Below are positions 1-8,699 of a stretch of 64,000 bases of DNA, one piece after another. The notes beneath the pieces are model-generated. The model worked only from the letters and a program-made list of their open reading frames with translations, was not told where the DNA came from and ran no database searches. Position 1 is the stretch's first letter. Each line of letters starts with the position of its first letter. The stretch is from an uncultured Caldilineaceae bacterium. Lineage in GTDB: Bacteria; Chloroflexota; Anaerolineae; Caldilineales; Caldilineaceae. The stretch is from contig OY282381.1 of assembly GCA_958295915.1 (NCBI GenBank), positions 580,722 through 644,721 on the forward strand, in the 5' to 3' direction. The translations under genes and the position numbers were made by a program.

Positions 1-1173
1 CGCCCGTTGATCGGCGGCGAAGGTGGCGACAAGCGCGCAGACAACGAGGAGAAATAAGATGCTGTGGCGCGTATCTGGCGCTGTATGTTGTATGTGGCGT
101 GTTGTGCGTTGCGCCATTATCAACCGCAAACCGCTAAATGCCAAGCCACCGTAAACACCGATTTCGATGAGATTAAACGCCCGACCCGGCAGAATCGGCA
201 GCGGGTAGAGATAAAACGGCAAAGCGAAGAGTAGCGCGCCGCTCCATAACATGGGGCGAGACAGACTGGCGATGCCGAGCAGAAACAGACCGCTGTCGGT
301 GAGGAGCCAGCTTTCGGCGTATACACCGCCGCCGATCAGCAGGATCCCGGCAACGGATGCGACGACCGCTGGCGGCCAGGGCAGGGTCTGTTCTGTGTTC
401 GCTGCGCTGCGGCGCGCCAGAATGGCAGCGAACCCCTGTGTAAACCTGTCAGTGAAAGACGATTGGGGCGGATCACATTGGTCATCAGCCCTGTATAGTT
501 TCGCCCAACCCTCCTTGAAGGATGATCGCAAGGCGGCGACTGCGAACCAGCTACCAAGAAGGGCCAGGATCACGCCAGGCCACAGGGGACGAGGCCCAGG
601 GGGCAACGCGTCCACAGCTACGCCCCGCAGAACGACCTGCCCCCAACCGCGCCATACTTCGACTATGACTTGGTGGGGGCCGTCCGTATCCGCCCGGTGG
701 ACGACAAGCCACTCGGATGCTGGGCCGGTGGGGGTCTGTTTTTCCGGAGCAAGCAGAGGTTTATAGCCGGCGGGTCGTCCGGCGCTATCGAGATTGCGGC
801 GCAGAACCGCTAGACGGTTGGCCGGACGGTCGTCTACTGTCACAAAAATATAGCCCCAATAGTCTCCCAATGCCAGTTGCAGGGCCAGTTCCCGACCGCT
901 GTATGGAAAGGAGACCCGACCGGATGGCTCGGCCCATGGACGCTCCGGTTCGGTTGTGTCCGCGCCGCTGGCAGAGATCCGCCAGCCCGGTTCAAAAGCA
1001 AAAACCGGGCTGTCCATCGTGGCCGCTACACCGCTGTAGAGCCGCTCCTGCGGCTGGGGAAGCGGCGGCACGGCCTCCTCTCCCACAAATGCCAGCCAGC
1101 CTGCAGCCCCTAACAGCAACAGCAGTGCGATGAGCGGATTTACCCGCCGGGAGATAGAAAAACGCGCAGCCAT
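1..1173 (-). CDS. Membrane protein, O-antigen ligase-like N-terminal part (partial)
   Basis: A frame on the minus strand stays open for 391 codons from an ATG at 1173-1171 to the left edge, so the C-terminus is missing. An N-terminal hydrophobic segment (about residues 13-28) is followed by an extracytoplasmic-looking domain of about 190 residues. Several membrane segments then follow (about 215-235 and 290 onward). The last visible part, ending in ATFAADQRA, resembles the early region of O-antigen ligase/polymerase (Wzy-like) proteins, which often carry an acidic-charged 'AxDxR' turn after the first helices. That similarity is a weak inference; only a multi-spanning membrane protein is certain. 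It is transcribed divergently from the SIMPL-domain gene. The Shine-Dalgarno is poor (AGGA about 11 nt upstream). Confidence 0.7.
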   Translation of the reverse strand, partial: MAARFSISRRVNPLIALLLLLGAAGWLAFVGEEAVPPLPQPQERLYSGVAATMDSPVFAFEPGWRISASGADTTEPERPWAEPSGRVSFPYSGRELALQLALGDYWGYIFVTVDDRPANRLAVLRRNLDSAGRPAGYKPLLAPEKQTPTGPASEWLVVHRADTDGPHQVIVEVWRGWGQVVLRGVAVDALPPGPRPLWPGVILALLGSWFAVAALRSSFKEGWAKLYRADDQCDPPQSSFTDRFTQGFAAILARRSAANTEQTLPWPPAVVASVAGILLIGGGVYAESWLLTDSGLFLLGIASLSRPMLWSGALLFALPFYLYPLPILPGRAFNLIEIGVYGGLAFSGLRLIMAQRTTRHIQHTAPDTRHSILFLLVVCALVATFAADQRA

Positions 1174-1340
1174 GGTAGAGATGATCCTAACACACGGAGG
1201 AGGATTGCGAGAAGTGAATGGGGACAACGCCCAATAACGGATCCATAGGGAACTCTTTCACACAGCAGAACGTCTTAGTAGGTGCCCGGTATACACCGGC
1301 AGACATGCAGACCACTGTTCAAGACAAGGAGAACTATCCA

Positions 1341-2108
1341 ATGAAGCGAAAGTATACGACAAAAACAATCGTTGTCGCGGCAGCCGTGACGCTGTTCGCG
1401 CTGGTCGCTCTGTTCATGCTGACAACCGCGACACCGATTGCCCTGGCGAGCGAAGAGCCCTCCCACTTCACAGGGACGCATACGGTGACAGTAGTAGGCG
1501 AGGGAACGGTCAGCATTGATCCAGACATCGCGACGGCTACCATTGGCGTCGAGGTTCTGCGTTCATCTGTGAAGGAAGCCAGCGCCGACGCCCAAGAAGT
1601 GATGGAGAATGTGCTGGCGGCATTAACCACGCAGGGCATTGCCCAAAAGGACATCCAGACCAGACACTTCAGCATCTACGCCGAGCGCTTTGGCCCGGAA
1701 GGTCTGCTGGCTGATGATCAGGTGCGCTATCGCGTCAGCAACACCGCCTTCATCACGATTCGGGATCTGGATACCATCGGCGCTGTACTGGACGCAGCGA
1801 TTGATGCGGGCGCCAACAACATATATGGTGTCGATTTCAGGTTGGCTGATCCGGCTGCGGTTGAATCCCAGGCGCGCGCGGAAGCGGTGGCCGACGCCCG
1901 TTCCAAAGCAGAGGAACTGGCGGAGCTCACCGGTGTGACTGTCGGCGGCGTGATGAGCATCAGCGAAGTCATTGGTCAGGGTGGTGGCTTCTTCGGCGGC
2001 AACTTCTCCCGGATGGACCATGAGATGGGTGGCGGCGGCGCTGGCCCTATCAGCCCCGGCGAATTGACGCTGACTATGCCGTTACAGATCACATACGAAC
2101 TGCGTTGA
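1341..2108 (+). CDS. SIMPL domain (DUF541) secreted protein
   Basis: 255 residues. The start at 1341 was chosen because AGGAGAA lies 8 nt upstream; an upstream in-frame start at 1218 has no such site and adds unlike sequence. Residues 1-37 form a signal peptide or membrane anchor (basic MKRKYTTK, then a long hydrophobic run to about ALA). The rest matches the SIMPL/DUF541 (YggE-like) fold: HTVTVVGEGTVSIDPDIATATIGV at the start of the domain (given here as its recognisable opening, GEGTVSIDPD), internal repeats of A-rich helices, and a closing LTMPLQITYEL strand. A glycine-rich loop precedes the last strand. Family members are periplasmic or extracellular with roles in oxidative stress or envelope function, but no reaction is established. 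A hairpin lies just downstream. Confidence 0.9.
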   Translation: MKRKYTTKTIVVAAAVTLFALVALFMLTTATPIALASEEPSHFTGTHTVTVVGEGTVSIDPDIATATIGVEVLRSSVKEASADAQEVMENVLAALTTQGIAQKDIQTRHFSIYAERFGPEGLLADDQVRYRVSNTAFITIRDLDTIGAVLDAAIDAGANNIYGVDFRLADPAAVESQARAEAVADARSKAEELAELTGVTVGGVMSISEVIGQGGGFFGGNFSRMDHEMGGGGAGPISPGELTLTMPLQITYELR

Positions 2109-2126
2109 CCTGTCAGAGAGTCGTAC

Positions 2127-2147
2127 AGGCGGGTCTGAGACCCGCCT
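2127..2147 (+). terminator. Hairpin after SIMPL gene
   Basis: Perfect 9-bp stem: AGGCGGGTC at 2127-2135, loop TGA, GACCCGCCT at 2139-2147. No T-run follows, so intrinsic termination would be weak. It lies 18 bp after the stop codon and before the promoter at 2274. Confidence 0.5.
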
Positions 2148-2273
2148 CTGCGTCTTCCCAAAGGTAGGCATCTTAGGCGGGGACAGATGGCGTGGGGGGT
2201 CCCTACACAGTCTGACGCAATCCTACCGACTCCTGCAAACTGTCTTTTATTATCTGCCAGCATAGTCAAATTG

Positions 2274-2302
2274 TTGACAGTAGTTAAAGCGCTCGCTATA
2301 AT
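2274..2302 (+). promoter_or_regulatory. Consensus sigma-70-type promoter
   Basis: Exact TTGACA at 2274-2279 and exact TATAAT at 2297-2302 with the ideal 17-bp spacer. Transcription should start near 2309, about 45 nt ahead of the small membrane-anchored protein gene. It is the best promoter match in the window and predicts strong constitutive expression. Confidence 0.85.
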
Positions 2303-2352
2303 AGCTGTGCTGTGCGCTTTCCTTAGAAAAGATAAAAATGACGGAGACAGGT

Positions 2353-2817
2353 ATGTCCGAAGATTTGTCCGACCACAACCCATTAGAAGAAGCAGCCGCC
2401 GACCTGAGCGCCGACCTACAGGAAGATCACGCTGAAGCGCAGGATTCCGCTGTGCGCGCTGTGCAAGGTGGGCGTGTGTCAATGGCCAATTCCGCTGCCC
2501 ATTCGGTCAATGCCCAGGCCCTCGACATGACCGATTCCGTTGCCTTTTTCGCGCAAACCAAATCGCTTGATATGCACGATTCGGCGACATTCATCGCCAT
2601 CAGCCGGGACACCACTGTTCACGACGGAGCGGTCGCGATCTTGGCATCTGGTCAGGTACAGGCAAAAGAATTGCAAACGGGATTGCTGGTGGCGGGAAAA
2701 GTCGAGGGCGATGTGAAGACCGTTCTGACGCCGTTAACCGCTCTGGCGGTGGGCGCCGGCTTTGGTCTGGTGGCCCTGTTTCTGCGCAGCCTGAGCCGGC
2801 GTAAACATCGTCAGTAG
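2353..2817 (+). CDS. Small tail-anchored protein with repeated beta motif
   Basis: 154 residues. The ATG at 2353 is preferred because GGAG lies 7 nt upstream; an in-frame ATG at 2338 would add five residues. After an acidic alanine-rich N-terminus (about 1-35) comes a run of regularly spaced segments of the kind A-x-S/D-[AV]-x-[MV]-x-x-[SA] (for example MANSAAHSV, MTDSVAFFA, MHDSATFIA, VHDGAVAIL), suggesting a short beta-solenoid of polymer-forming (bactofilin-like) type. A single hydrophobic segment near the C-terminus (about 125-147) is followed by a basic tail RRKHRQ, which suggests a tail anchor. The function is unknown. The consensus promoter directly upstream suggests it is abundant. 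The solenoid idea is an inference from spacing only. Confidence 0.8.
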   Translation: MSEDLSDHNPLEEAAADLSADLQEDHAEAQDSAVRAVQGGRVSMANSAAHSVNAQALDMTDSVAFFAQTKSLDMHDSATFIAISRDTTVHDGAVAILASGQVQAKELQTGLLVAGKVEGDVKTVLTPLTALAVGAGFGLVALFLRSLSRRKHRQ

Positions 2818-2934
2818 CTGCCTGAAGCTGACCGTGGTGAAACCTGAAATCTAGGGACTTCTGCCCCTGCGCGGAAGAGCGCCCGGTCGTTACGATTGTC
2901 TCGGCAGTTTGAAGAAGAATATAGGTATAGGTAC

Positions 2935-3585
2935 ATGTCAACACTCACATTGAATGCCAGTCCGCGCAGCCTCACCGGTCGCAAGGTGCGGCGTTTGCGG
3001 CCGGCCGGGATCATTCCCATCGTCATCTACGGGCGTGGCCGCGATCCGGAAAACGCGCAGGTAGATAGTATTGAATTTGAGCGAGTTCTGCGGGACGGCG
3101 GCAACTCCCAGCTCGTGAAGGTACATCTGGAGGGACAGGAACACAATATCCTTGTGCGTGAAATCCAGCGGCATCCGGTGCGGCACAATCTGCTACACGC
3201 CGATTTTTATGCCGTCAGCATGACGGAAACGCAACAGGTCAGCGTGCCGCTGACGCCGGTCGGAACCGCGGTCGCCAATGCGGACGTCGTTATGGTGCAA
3301 GCGATGGATAGTGTGGAAATCGAAGCGCTGCCCGCTAGCATTCCCGCCTTCATTGAGGTGGATATATCTGCTTTGGAAAGCCCGGACAGCGCTCCGGTAA
3401 CGGTCGCAGACCTGCCCAATATCCCCGGTGTGACGTATATCTCTGATCCGGATGAACCGATCTGTAGCCTGATTCTCTCCCGCGCTGCTATCAGTCAGGA
3501 AGAAGAAGAGGCCGAAGACGAACTGTTGGAAAGCGATGCCGAGCCGGAGGTCATTGGCCGGGGGCGAGACGCAGAGGAAGAGTAG
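2935..3585 (+). CDS. rplY: Large ribosomal subunit protein bL25 (CTC form)
   Basis: 216 residues, the long CTC/general-stress form of bL25. The N-terminal 5S-rRNA-binding domain (about 1-95) shows R-x-L-x-G-R-K-V-R-x-L-R and GIIPIVIYGR, then LVREIQRHPVRHNLLHADFY. The C-terminal beta domain (about 100-190) ends near YISDPDEPICSL. An acidic tail closes the protein, as is common. The ATG at 2935 fits the family start MSTLTLNAS; an upstream TTG at 2896 would add 13 unrelated residues. The gene sits alone between unrelated genes and is followed by a strong bidirectional terminator. Confidence 0.95.
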   Translation: MSTLTLNASPRSLTGRKVRRLRPAGIIPIVIYGRGRDPENAQVDSIEFERVLRDGGNSQLVKVHLEGQEHNILVREIQRHPVRHNLLHADFYAVSMTETQQVSVPLTPVGTAVANADVVMVQAMDSVEIEALPASIPAFIEVDISALESPDSAPVTVADLPNIPGVTYISDPDEPICSLILSRAAISQEEEEAEDELLESDAEPEVIGRGRDAEEE

Positions 3586-3605
3586 ATTGCTTTCTGACGA
3601 TTTAC

Positions 3606-3641
3606 AAAAGCGCCGACCAAGGAGTCGGCGCTTTTGCGTTT
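3606..3641 (+). terminator. Bidirectional rho-independent terminator
   Basis: A 12-bp perfect stem, AAAAGCGCCGAC at 3606-3617 and GTCGGCGCTTTT at 3624-3635, with loop CAAGGA. The A-run on the left arm and T-run on the right arm let it serve both bL25 (+) and the peptidase gene (-), which converge here. Confidence 0.85.
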
Positions 3642-3706
3642 CCTCATGACCTTCTCGCCACTTCTCGGGAAGGCGCGAGGCCCGAAACCTGACTGAGCCG
3701 CCCGCC

Positions 3707-5029
3707 CTACGGCAGAAGCGAAAAGAGGGGCTTCGTCAGAAATGACATAGGGTCAACCGCAAGCCCGTAAATGCGTAGCTCCCAATGCAGATGCTGCCCT
3801 GTGCTCAGCCCTGTCGTCCCCACAAGTCCGATTGGATCCCCGGCCTCCACCAACGCTCCTGGCGCCACCAGCATCTCGCGCAGATGCCAATATCCCGTGA
3901 ACAGCCCGGCCCCATGGTCAAGAATCACACTCAAGCCCCGCACTGTCAACGGCTCGGCCAGGGCAACAATGCCATCCGCCGGGGCGACGACAGGGATCCC
4001 GCCTGGCGCGGCGAAATCCTGCCCGCTGTGAAACGAGCTGTACGGACCGCCGTTATAGCTGCGCCGGGCGCCGTATGGGCTGGTCATCGGAAAGGCAGAT
4101 GGCAAAGGCAGGCGGAAAGGCTGCCTCCACTGAATCGGCGTATTCGTCCGCGACCAGATTGTCCAAAGATGGTCAAGCTCCGACCGCAAAAGCTCCTGAT
4201 CCAACAGACCGACCTTTTCCGGCGGCAGATCGATCTGCTGGTACGGAAACAAGCCATCCTGCACTTGCACAGGGAAGGTACGGGTGACGGTGACTCCGCT
4301 GCGGGCCACATAACTCAGGCTCAGGGTGAAGACGCCTGGGCCCATCAACGCTGTGGTTGGTATGTATCCCCCCCACACGGTCACCGTATCGGCCCTTGAT
4401 GCGCCGGTCCCGTCCTCACCCCTGATCGCAATAGGCCGGATTCCCAAGGGCACGCCATTCCAATGCGCAGTCAGAGGCAGAGGGCGGCTCGCTTCAACCT
4501 GTAGCCAATCAGCTTGTCCCTGCACGACGCTCTGAGGAACATTGACGATCTGCACAGAGCCGAAGCGCAGAGCAGTGGCCGGCGGCGGTATATCGCCCGG
4601 ACGATGTACTGGCTGGCCAGGGAAAAGGCGAACGGTCGGCGCTGTATGATTGAGAGCGGCCAACTGGAGCGCAGACAGGCCCTCCCGCTCGGCAATACTA
4701 CGAATTGTATCGCCTGGCCGCGCCGCCGCGCCCGGGCGCGACGCATTGCCTCCAGGCAAGTTGAGTATTTGCCCGACATACAGGACATTCACATCAGCGA
4801 TATTGTTGGCCGCGGCCAACTCCTCCAAAGGGATACCAAAACGAGTGGCCAGGGACGCCAGTGTGTCGCCTGCTTGAACGGTGTATGTATTGCCCGGCGC
4901 CTGCGCGGCAGCCCGACCTGTTTGCAAAAGAGTCAAGAATGCCAGACACAACAGACAACCGAGCAGCAGGCTATATGATGCCGGCGCCCGGCGCCAAGGT
5001 CGCGCTGGCACTGAGTTCTGTGTCGGCAA
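3707..5029 (-). CDS. LysM / M23 family murein peptidase
   Basis: 440 residues. A signal peptide or anchor (about 15-43, ending AAAQA) is followed by two LysM repeats: YTVQAGDTLASLATRFGI (about 49-92) and a second starting near RPGDTIRSIAEREGLS (about 104-145). A beta-rich linker follows. The C-terminal M23 metallopeptidase (about 325-430) keeps the zinc motif HSGQDFAAP (H-x3-D) and the distal HLHWELRI. The protein should bind and cut peptidoglycan outside the membrane, or act as an EnvC/NlpD-type amidase activator if inactive; the metal ligands visible here argue for an active enzyme. The start is TTG at 5029, overlapping the end of hpt by 59 bp; a GTG six codons on (5011) is an alternative. 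Neither has a good ribosome site, so the start is uncertain. Confidence 0.9.
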   Translation of the reverse strand: MPTQNSVPARPWRRAPASYSLLLGCLLCLAFLTLLQTGRAAAQAPGNTYTVQAGDTLASLATRFGIPLEELAAANNIADVNVLYVGQILNLPGGNASRPGAAARPGDTIRSIAEREGLSALQLAALNHTAPTVRLFPGQPVHRPGDIPPPATALRFGSVQIVNVPQSVVQGQADWLQVEASRPLPLTAHWNGVPLGIRPIAIRGEDGTGASRADTVTVWGGYIPTTALMGPGVFTLSLSYVARSGVTVTRTFPVQVQDGLFPYQQIDLPPEKVGLLDQELLRSELDHLWTIWSRTNTPIQWRQPFRLPLPSAFPMTSPYGARRSYNGGPYSSFHSGQDFAAPGGIPVVAPADGIVALAEPLTVRGLSVILDHGAGLFTGYWHLREMLVAPGALVEAGDPIGLVGTTGLSTGQHLHWELRIYGLAVDPMSFLTKPLFSLLP

Positions 5030-5636
5030 GAGATTGATATAGTTCAGGCTTGAGAACGCCTATATAGGGCAGATTGCGGTACTTCTGATTGAAGTCCAGC
5101 CCATAACCGATGACAAATTCATTCGGAATCGAAAATCCAGTCCAGTGGATGCCAATATCCACCTCCCGCCGCGCCGGCTTGTCCAGCAACGTGACGATTT
5201 CCAGGCTGGCTGGGTTGCGGACGCTGAACAGTTGTGTCAGATAGGCAAGGGTATGGCCGCTATCGATGATGTCCTCGACCAAAAGGACATGACGCCTTTC
5301 AATCGATTTGTTCAGATCCTTCAAAATACGCACAACGCCGGTGCTTTCGGTGGAGGCGCCGTAACTACTCGTGGCCAGAAAATCGATCTCGTGAGGGATC
5401 GAAATTGCCCGCATCAGATCAGCCAGAAAGAGAACGCTGCCTTTCAGCACAGCGATCAGCAGCAGATCCTTGCCCGTATAGCGCTCGTCGACCCGCCGAC
5501 CTAGCTCCCTGACACGGGCCTGTATCGCCTCTGCAGAGATCAGGACGCGATCCACATCCTGATTCAGAGGACTGCTACCGCAAAGCGTCTGCTTCCCCTC
5601 TGCCGCCACAACAATTCCCGGTACGTACTCTGCCAT
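4971..5636 (-). CDS. hpt: Hypoxanthine(-guanine) phosphoribosyltransferase
   Basis: 221 residues, with about 30 more at the N-terminus than typical. It transfers phosphoribose from PRPP to hypoxanthine or guanine in purine salvage. Visible motifs: LLIAVLKGSVLFLADLMR (PPi loop), SSYGASTESTG (flexible loop), the PRPP signature VLLVEDIIDSGHTL, then LLDKPARR and the base-binding FVIGYGLDFNQKYRNLPYIG. The ATG at 5636 follows AGGAGA at good spacing. It overlaps the peptidase gene downstream. Next to tilS and hpt as a pair, as in many bacteria, although here two other genes lie between them. Confidence 0.95.
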   Translation of the reverse strand: MAEYVPGIVVAAEGKQTLCGSSPLNQDVDRVLISAEAIQARVRELGRRVDERYTGKDLLLIAVLKGSVLFLADLMRAISIPHEIDFLATSSYGASTESTGVVRILKDLNKSIERRHVLLVEDIIDSGHTLAYLTQLFSVRNPASLEIVTLLDKPARREVDIGIHWTGFSIPNEFVIGYGLDFNQKYRNLPYIGVLKPELYQSLADTELSASATLAPGAGII

Positions 5637-5741
5637 TTGCCGCTTCTCCTGTAATATGTTCTTGGCTATAGACGGCTTCTCTGCTCCCCAGTGCGGCCCG
5701 TAAAAGCCGCTCCAAGGGAATCCGCATGGCCACGGATCGTA

Positions 5742-6530
5742 TCATTCGCCGTAAAGGCTACCCAAATTCTGCGGAGACCGACACGCCCGCACAACGGCCA
5801 ACAGTTCGCTGAGAATCATCGCGGTCGCGCCCCAAATGGTCTGTCCCTGAATAGCAAAAAAGGGCACTAGGGCCCATCGATCCCGCAGTTGCCACCAATC
5901 CCGTTGCCGGTGGGCCGGGTCCAGCAGAATTTCCAGCGGAACTTCCAGCAGTTGGTCCACCTCTCGTGGGTCGAGCCGAAACGCAGGCCTGGCCGCAAGC
6001 CGCCCAACCGTGGGGTAGACTTCATAGTTGCTGGGGCGAATGTAAAGTTGGGTCAGCGCTCCGAGCACCTCCACATCCGCCGGTAGAATGCCGAGCTCCT
6101 CCTGGGCTTCTCGCAAGGCCGTCGCGGTCACATCTGTGTCCCCTTCCTCGCAGCCGCCGCCGGGAAACGCGACCTGCCCACTGTGCGTGCCGTCATAGGT
6201 CGGGCGCAGGATCAGCGGCAAGTGCAGCTGGCCCTGATGGGGGTAAAACAGGACCAGCACGCCGCTCTGGCGTGCTGGCTCCGCCGGCCTGTCATTGGGG
6301 TCCCAGCCCGGCCGGGGAATCGGCGCCATCAACGATTGGGCCGACCGACCGGGCAGTGGCCCAGCCAACTTCCTCTGCAGGCACTCGAAAAATGCGTTCA
6401 GAGAACCCAACACAGCAGCCCTTTCGCATATGCGCCCGCGCGAAAAGTCAGGGCGGTCGGCTCGGCGTGCCCCCATATGGGGACGCGCTCCTGATTCCGT
6501 GCCCGGAGCCTGTTCACCGGCGCTCGCCAT
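5742..6530 (-). CDS. NUDIX hydrolase, CoA pyrophosphatase type
   Basis: 262 residues from the ATG at 6530, which begins one base after the stop of the upstream small gene. Residues 88-148 carry the CoA-pyrophosphatase style core: AGVLVLFYP-like strand (SGVLVLFYP), LILRPTYDGTHSGQVAFPGG, then the Nudix helix ending REAQEELGI (about 140-148). Family members cleave CoA or related diphosphates to 3',5'-ADP and phosphopantetheine. The first 40-45 residues look non-conserved; a GTG at 6413 (codon 40) would give a family-length protein, so the start is uncertain. The exact substrate is inferred from the SGQxAFPGG pattern. Confidence 0.88.
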   Translation of the reverse strand: MASAGEQAPGTESGARPHMGARRADRPDFSRGRICERAAVLGSLNAFFECLQRKLAGPLPGRSAQSLMAPIPRPGWDPNDRPAEPARQSGVLVLFYPHQGQLHLPLILRPTYDGTHSGQVAFPGGGCEEGDTDVTATALREAQEELGILPADVEVLGALTQLYIRPSNYEVYPTVGRLAARPAFRLDPREVDQLLEVPLEILLDPAHRQRDWWQLRDRWALVPFFAIQGQTIWGATAMILSELLAVVRACRSPQNLGSLYGE

Positions 6531-6531
6531 T

Positions 6532-6774
6532 TCAATCGGGCCGCCGGGAGTGGAAGACTGTCCGCCCCTGTTCATCCACTTCCCAGCCGTAGTCGTCCAG
6601 GTAGAGGATCTGGCCGGGCAGGCGCAGCTGTCGAGCAACCCGGTCGTACGTGAACGGGACAGTACCGCTCGGTTTCGTCAACATGCCTGCGGCCACCTCT
6701 GGGTCTCGACGGGTGAAGCGCATTGAGGTGGCCTGTTGGCGGCTCACCCACAGCACAAGAGGACGCACGCTCAT
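6532..6774 (-). CDS. Small conserved-looking protein of unknown function
   Basis: 80 residues; I do not recognise the family. The composition is that of a small soluble protein (VRPLVLWVSRQQ start, then PGQILYLDDYGWEVDE near residues 53-68). It lies between tilS and the NUDIX gene on the same strand, and its stop codon is one base from the NUDIX start, which supports translation as an operon. No domain or catalytic motif is visible. Confidence 0.6.
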   Translation of the reverse strand: MSVRPLVLWVSRQQATSMRFTRRDPEVAAGMLTKPSGTVPFTYDRVARQLRLPGQILYLDDYGWEVDEQGRTVFHSRRPD

Positions 6775-6816
6775 CGGGAGGTCTCTATTCGGTATTCCCG
6801 CCAGTTTACTGTTTGA

Positions 6817-8433
6817 TTATCGACTTGTATGGTTGCGCTCATACCTCACCCAGTAGAGATGCAAGATTTCCTGGCTGTGATTGGTGATACGCACCCTATC
6901 GGCGATCTGGCGCCCGCCTACCCACACGATCTCCGCGCCATCGAGGACGATGGGCCAGCCACGGCGCAAGGAACGGGGGACTTTACGATCTGTAAAGTAA
7001 TCGGCCAGGGCTTTGCCATGCCCGTTTAGACCAAGAGGCTCAAAACGCTGACCCGGCTGGGGAGCGCTGAGCGCAAGCTCACCCACTTTGCCAGCGTCGA
7101 GATATGCCTCCCAGGGAGAGATCTGCGTAAGCCAGTTCTCCGGCAGATCCGATCCGGCCAGTAGTTCGCTCCGTAGAACCCAGTCGCCCACGGCGATCTC
7201 TCCGGGCACGGGCAGAGTTCTGGATCCATGCCGCGCGAGCCAACTGCAACCCAAATAGGGGTGATCCGGGATGTAAGGCTCTGCGCCCCGATGATGCAGA
7301 CTAAAGGTATCATGGGCGCGGGTTAGCATCAGATCACCCACCCAGCTGTAGGGGCCGCCCGCGCCGCTGTCGTCAGAGAGCGTCTGACGAATCCGTTCGA
7401 TCACGTCGAAGCTGAGCGCCACCGGCGGTTGCCCAAGGCAAAGCCCCGCGGCGCGCAACAGCGCTCTTTGGGCAGCTACGCCTAGAGAGCGGAACGCAGC
7501 CAGATTGAAGATCTGCCGGTTGGATGGGCCTGCTGGCCATGCTGAGGCCATATCAGGCCTATCCCGGTCCGCGCCAGCGGCACATTGTGCCTGCTTTTGT
7601 GTCGCGCGTAGCGCCTGCCGACTGTACGTATCTGCCCGTTGCGCCTCGGCAGCGAGGATCGACGCTGTTCGGCAAAGAGCGGTCACGATCTGTGGGTTGA
7701 TTTCTTGCATCCGGGGCAGAATATCATGTCGCACACGATTGCGCACAAACGTCTGGTCTTGGTTGGTGGGGTCTTGGCGCCAGGGGATTCGATGCTTGTT
7801 GAGATAACGTAGGATATCTGTACGGGAGGCGTCGAGAAGCGGACGGACGACCCGTACACCGGGCACAGGCCGATCGTCCACGAACAGTGGGCGTAGCGGC
7901 TGCATGCCGGCCAGTCCATCCAGCCCACTGCCGCGGATCAAGTTCATCAGCACCGTTTCAGCCTGATCGTTGGCTGTATGGGCCACGGCGATCTCCACCA
8001 GATGGCCATCGATCTGATGTTCGACGGCGACCTGAGCCAGAAACTGATAGCGTGCCCGGCGGGCAGCCGCCTCCAGATTGCCCCCTTGGGCCAGCGCGTC
8101 TGGCGGCAATTTGGCAGCGACCAAAGGCAGTGCCCACTGGGCTGCCAGTTCAGCGACGAAGCGGGCGTCATCCACGGACTCCGGCCGTAGGCTGTGGTCA
8201 AGATGGGCCACCACCAGATGGAGAGACCAGGGCTCGCGCATGCGTGTAAGCAGGTGCAGAAGGGTCACACTGTCTGCGCCACCACTGACCGCGACGACGA
8301 TCGTGGTTGGCGGGCCGTCCGTCTGGGCAGGAGCGGGGAAGAGACGATCGCGCGCCCGCGCCTGAATTAGCAAACCCAGTAGACGCTGGTCGATCTGTGA
8401 CAACGGCTCTTTACACGGCTGAGATCGGCTCAT
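6817..8433 (-). CDS. tilS: tRNA(Ile)-lysidine synthase
   Basis: 538 residues from the ATG at 8433 (a TTG at 8454 is an alternative start). TilS converts C34 of the CAU tRNA-Ile to lysidine using ATP and lysine, so that it reads AUA. The PP-loop is SGGADS at residues 50-55. The N-terminal ATPase includes VVAHLDHSLRPES and VAHTANDQAETVLMNLIRGSGLDGLAGM, typical of TilS. The central region carries RPLLDASRTDILRYL and WRQDPTNQDQTFVRNRVRHDILP (cited as its diagnostic DPTN and RNRVRH). The C-terminal TilS domain has LGLNGHGKALADYFTDRKVPRSLR (seen as the K-x-L-x-D-x-F motif). Long for the family because of an insert near residues 280-300. Confidence 0.95.
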   Translation of the reverse strand: MSRSQPCKEPLSQIDQRLLGLLIQARARDRLFPAPAQTDGPPTTIVVAVSGGADSVTLLHLLTRMREPWSLHLVVAHLDHSLRPESVDDARFVAELAAQWALPLVAAKLPPDALAQGGNLEAAARRARYQFLAQVAVEHQIDGHLVEIAVAHTANDQAETVLMNLIRGSGLDGLAGMQPLRPLFVDDRPVPGVRVVRPLLDASRTDILRYLNKHRIPWRQDPTNQDQTFVRNRVRHDILPRMQEINPQIVTALCRTASILAAEAQRADTYSRQALRATQKQAQCAAGADRDRPDMASAWPAGPSNRQIFNLAAFRSLGVAAQRALLRAAGLCLGQPPVALSFDVIERIRQTLSDDSGAGGPYSWVGDLMLTRAHDTFSLHHRGAEPYIPDHPYLGCSWLARHGSRTLPVPGEIAVGDWVLRSELLAGSDLPENWLTQISPWEAYLDAGKVGELALSAPQPGQRFEPLGLNGHGKALADYFTDRKVPRSLRRGWPIVLDGAEIVWVGGRQIADRVRITNHSQEILHLYWVRYERNHTSR

Positions 8434-8603
8434 AAAGTGCCCGGTCAGGAACAAACTGGCAATCTTTCACGTATACTCTATACAGCGGAACCTGATGCGC
8501 AAAAAACGTGGATGCGCTCCAGACCTCCATATAAGGATAGCGGACGCGCGCATTTTTTGGCAAGATGAATGACCGCACAGAACCCGAGAATCCGGTCCTC
8601 TTT

Positions 8604-8633
8604 ATTTTGTGTCTTTTGTGGCTATGGTATACT
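8604..8633 (+). promoter_or_regulatory. Probable promoter of the mreB cluster
   Basis: TATACT at 8628-8633 is a good -10. The -35 is weak: ATTTTG at 8604-8609 with an 18-bp spacer, or TTTTGT at 8605-8610 with 17 bp. Transcription would start about 60 nt before mreB. Confidence 0.45.
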
Positions 8634-8699
8634 AACCATCATGCAGAATGAAATCACTGTTCTGCGACCTGTCTGTCCATCGCTATATGAAATGGAGAT

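Noticed and set aside
251..1133. Open frames on the plus strand opposite the left-edge gene
   Set aside because: The minus strand holds an unbroken 391-codon frame with signal and membrane helices; the plus frames lack any family look.
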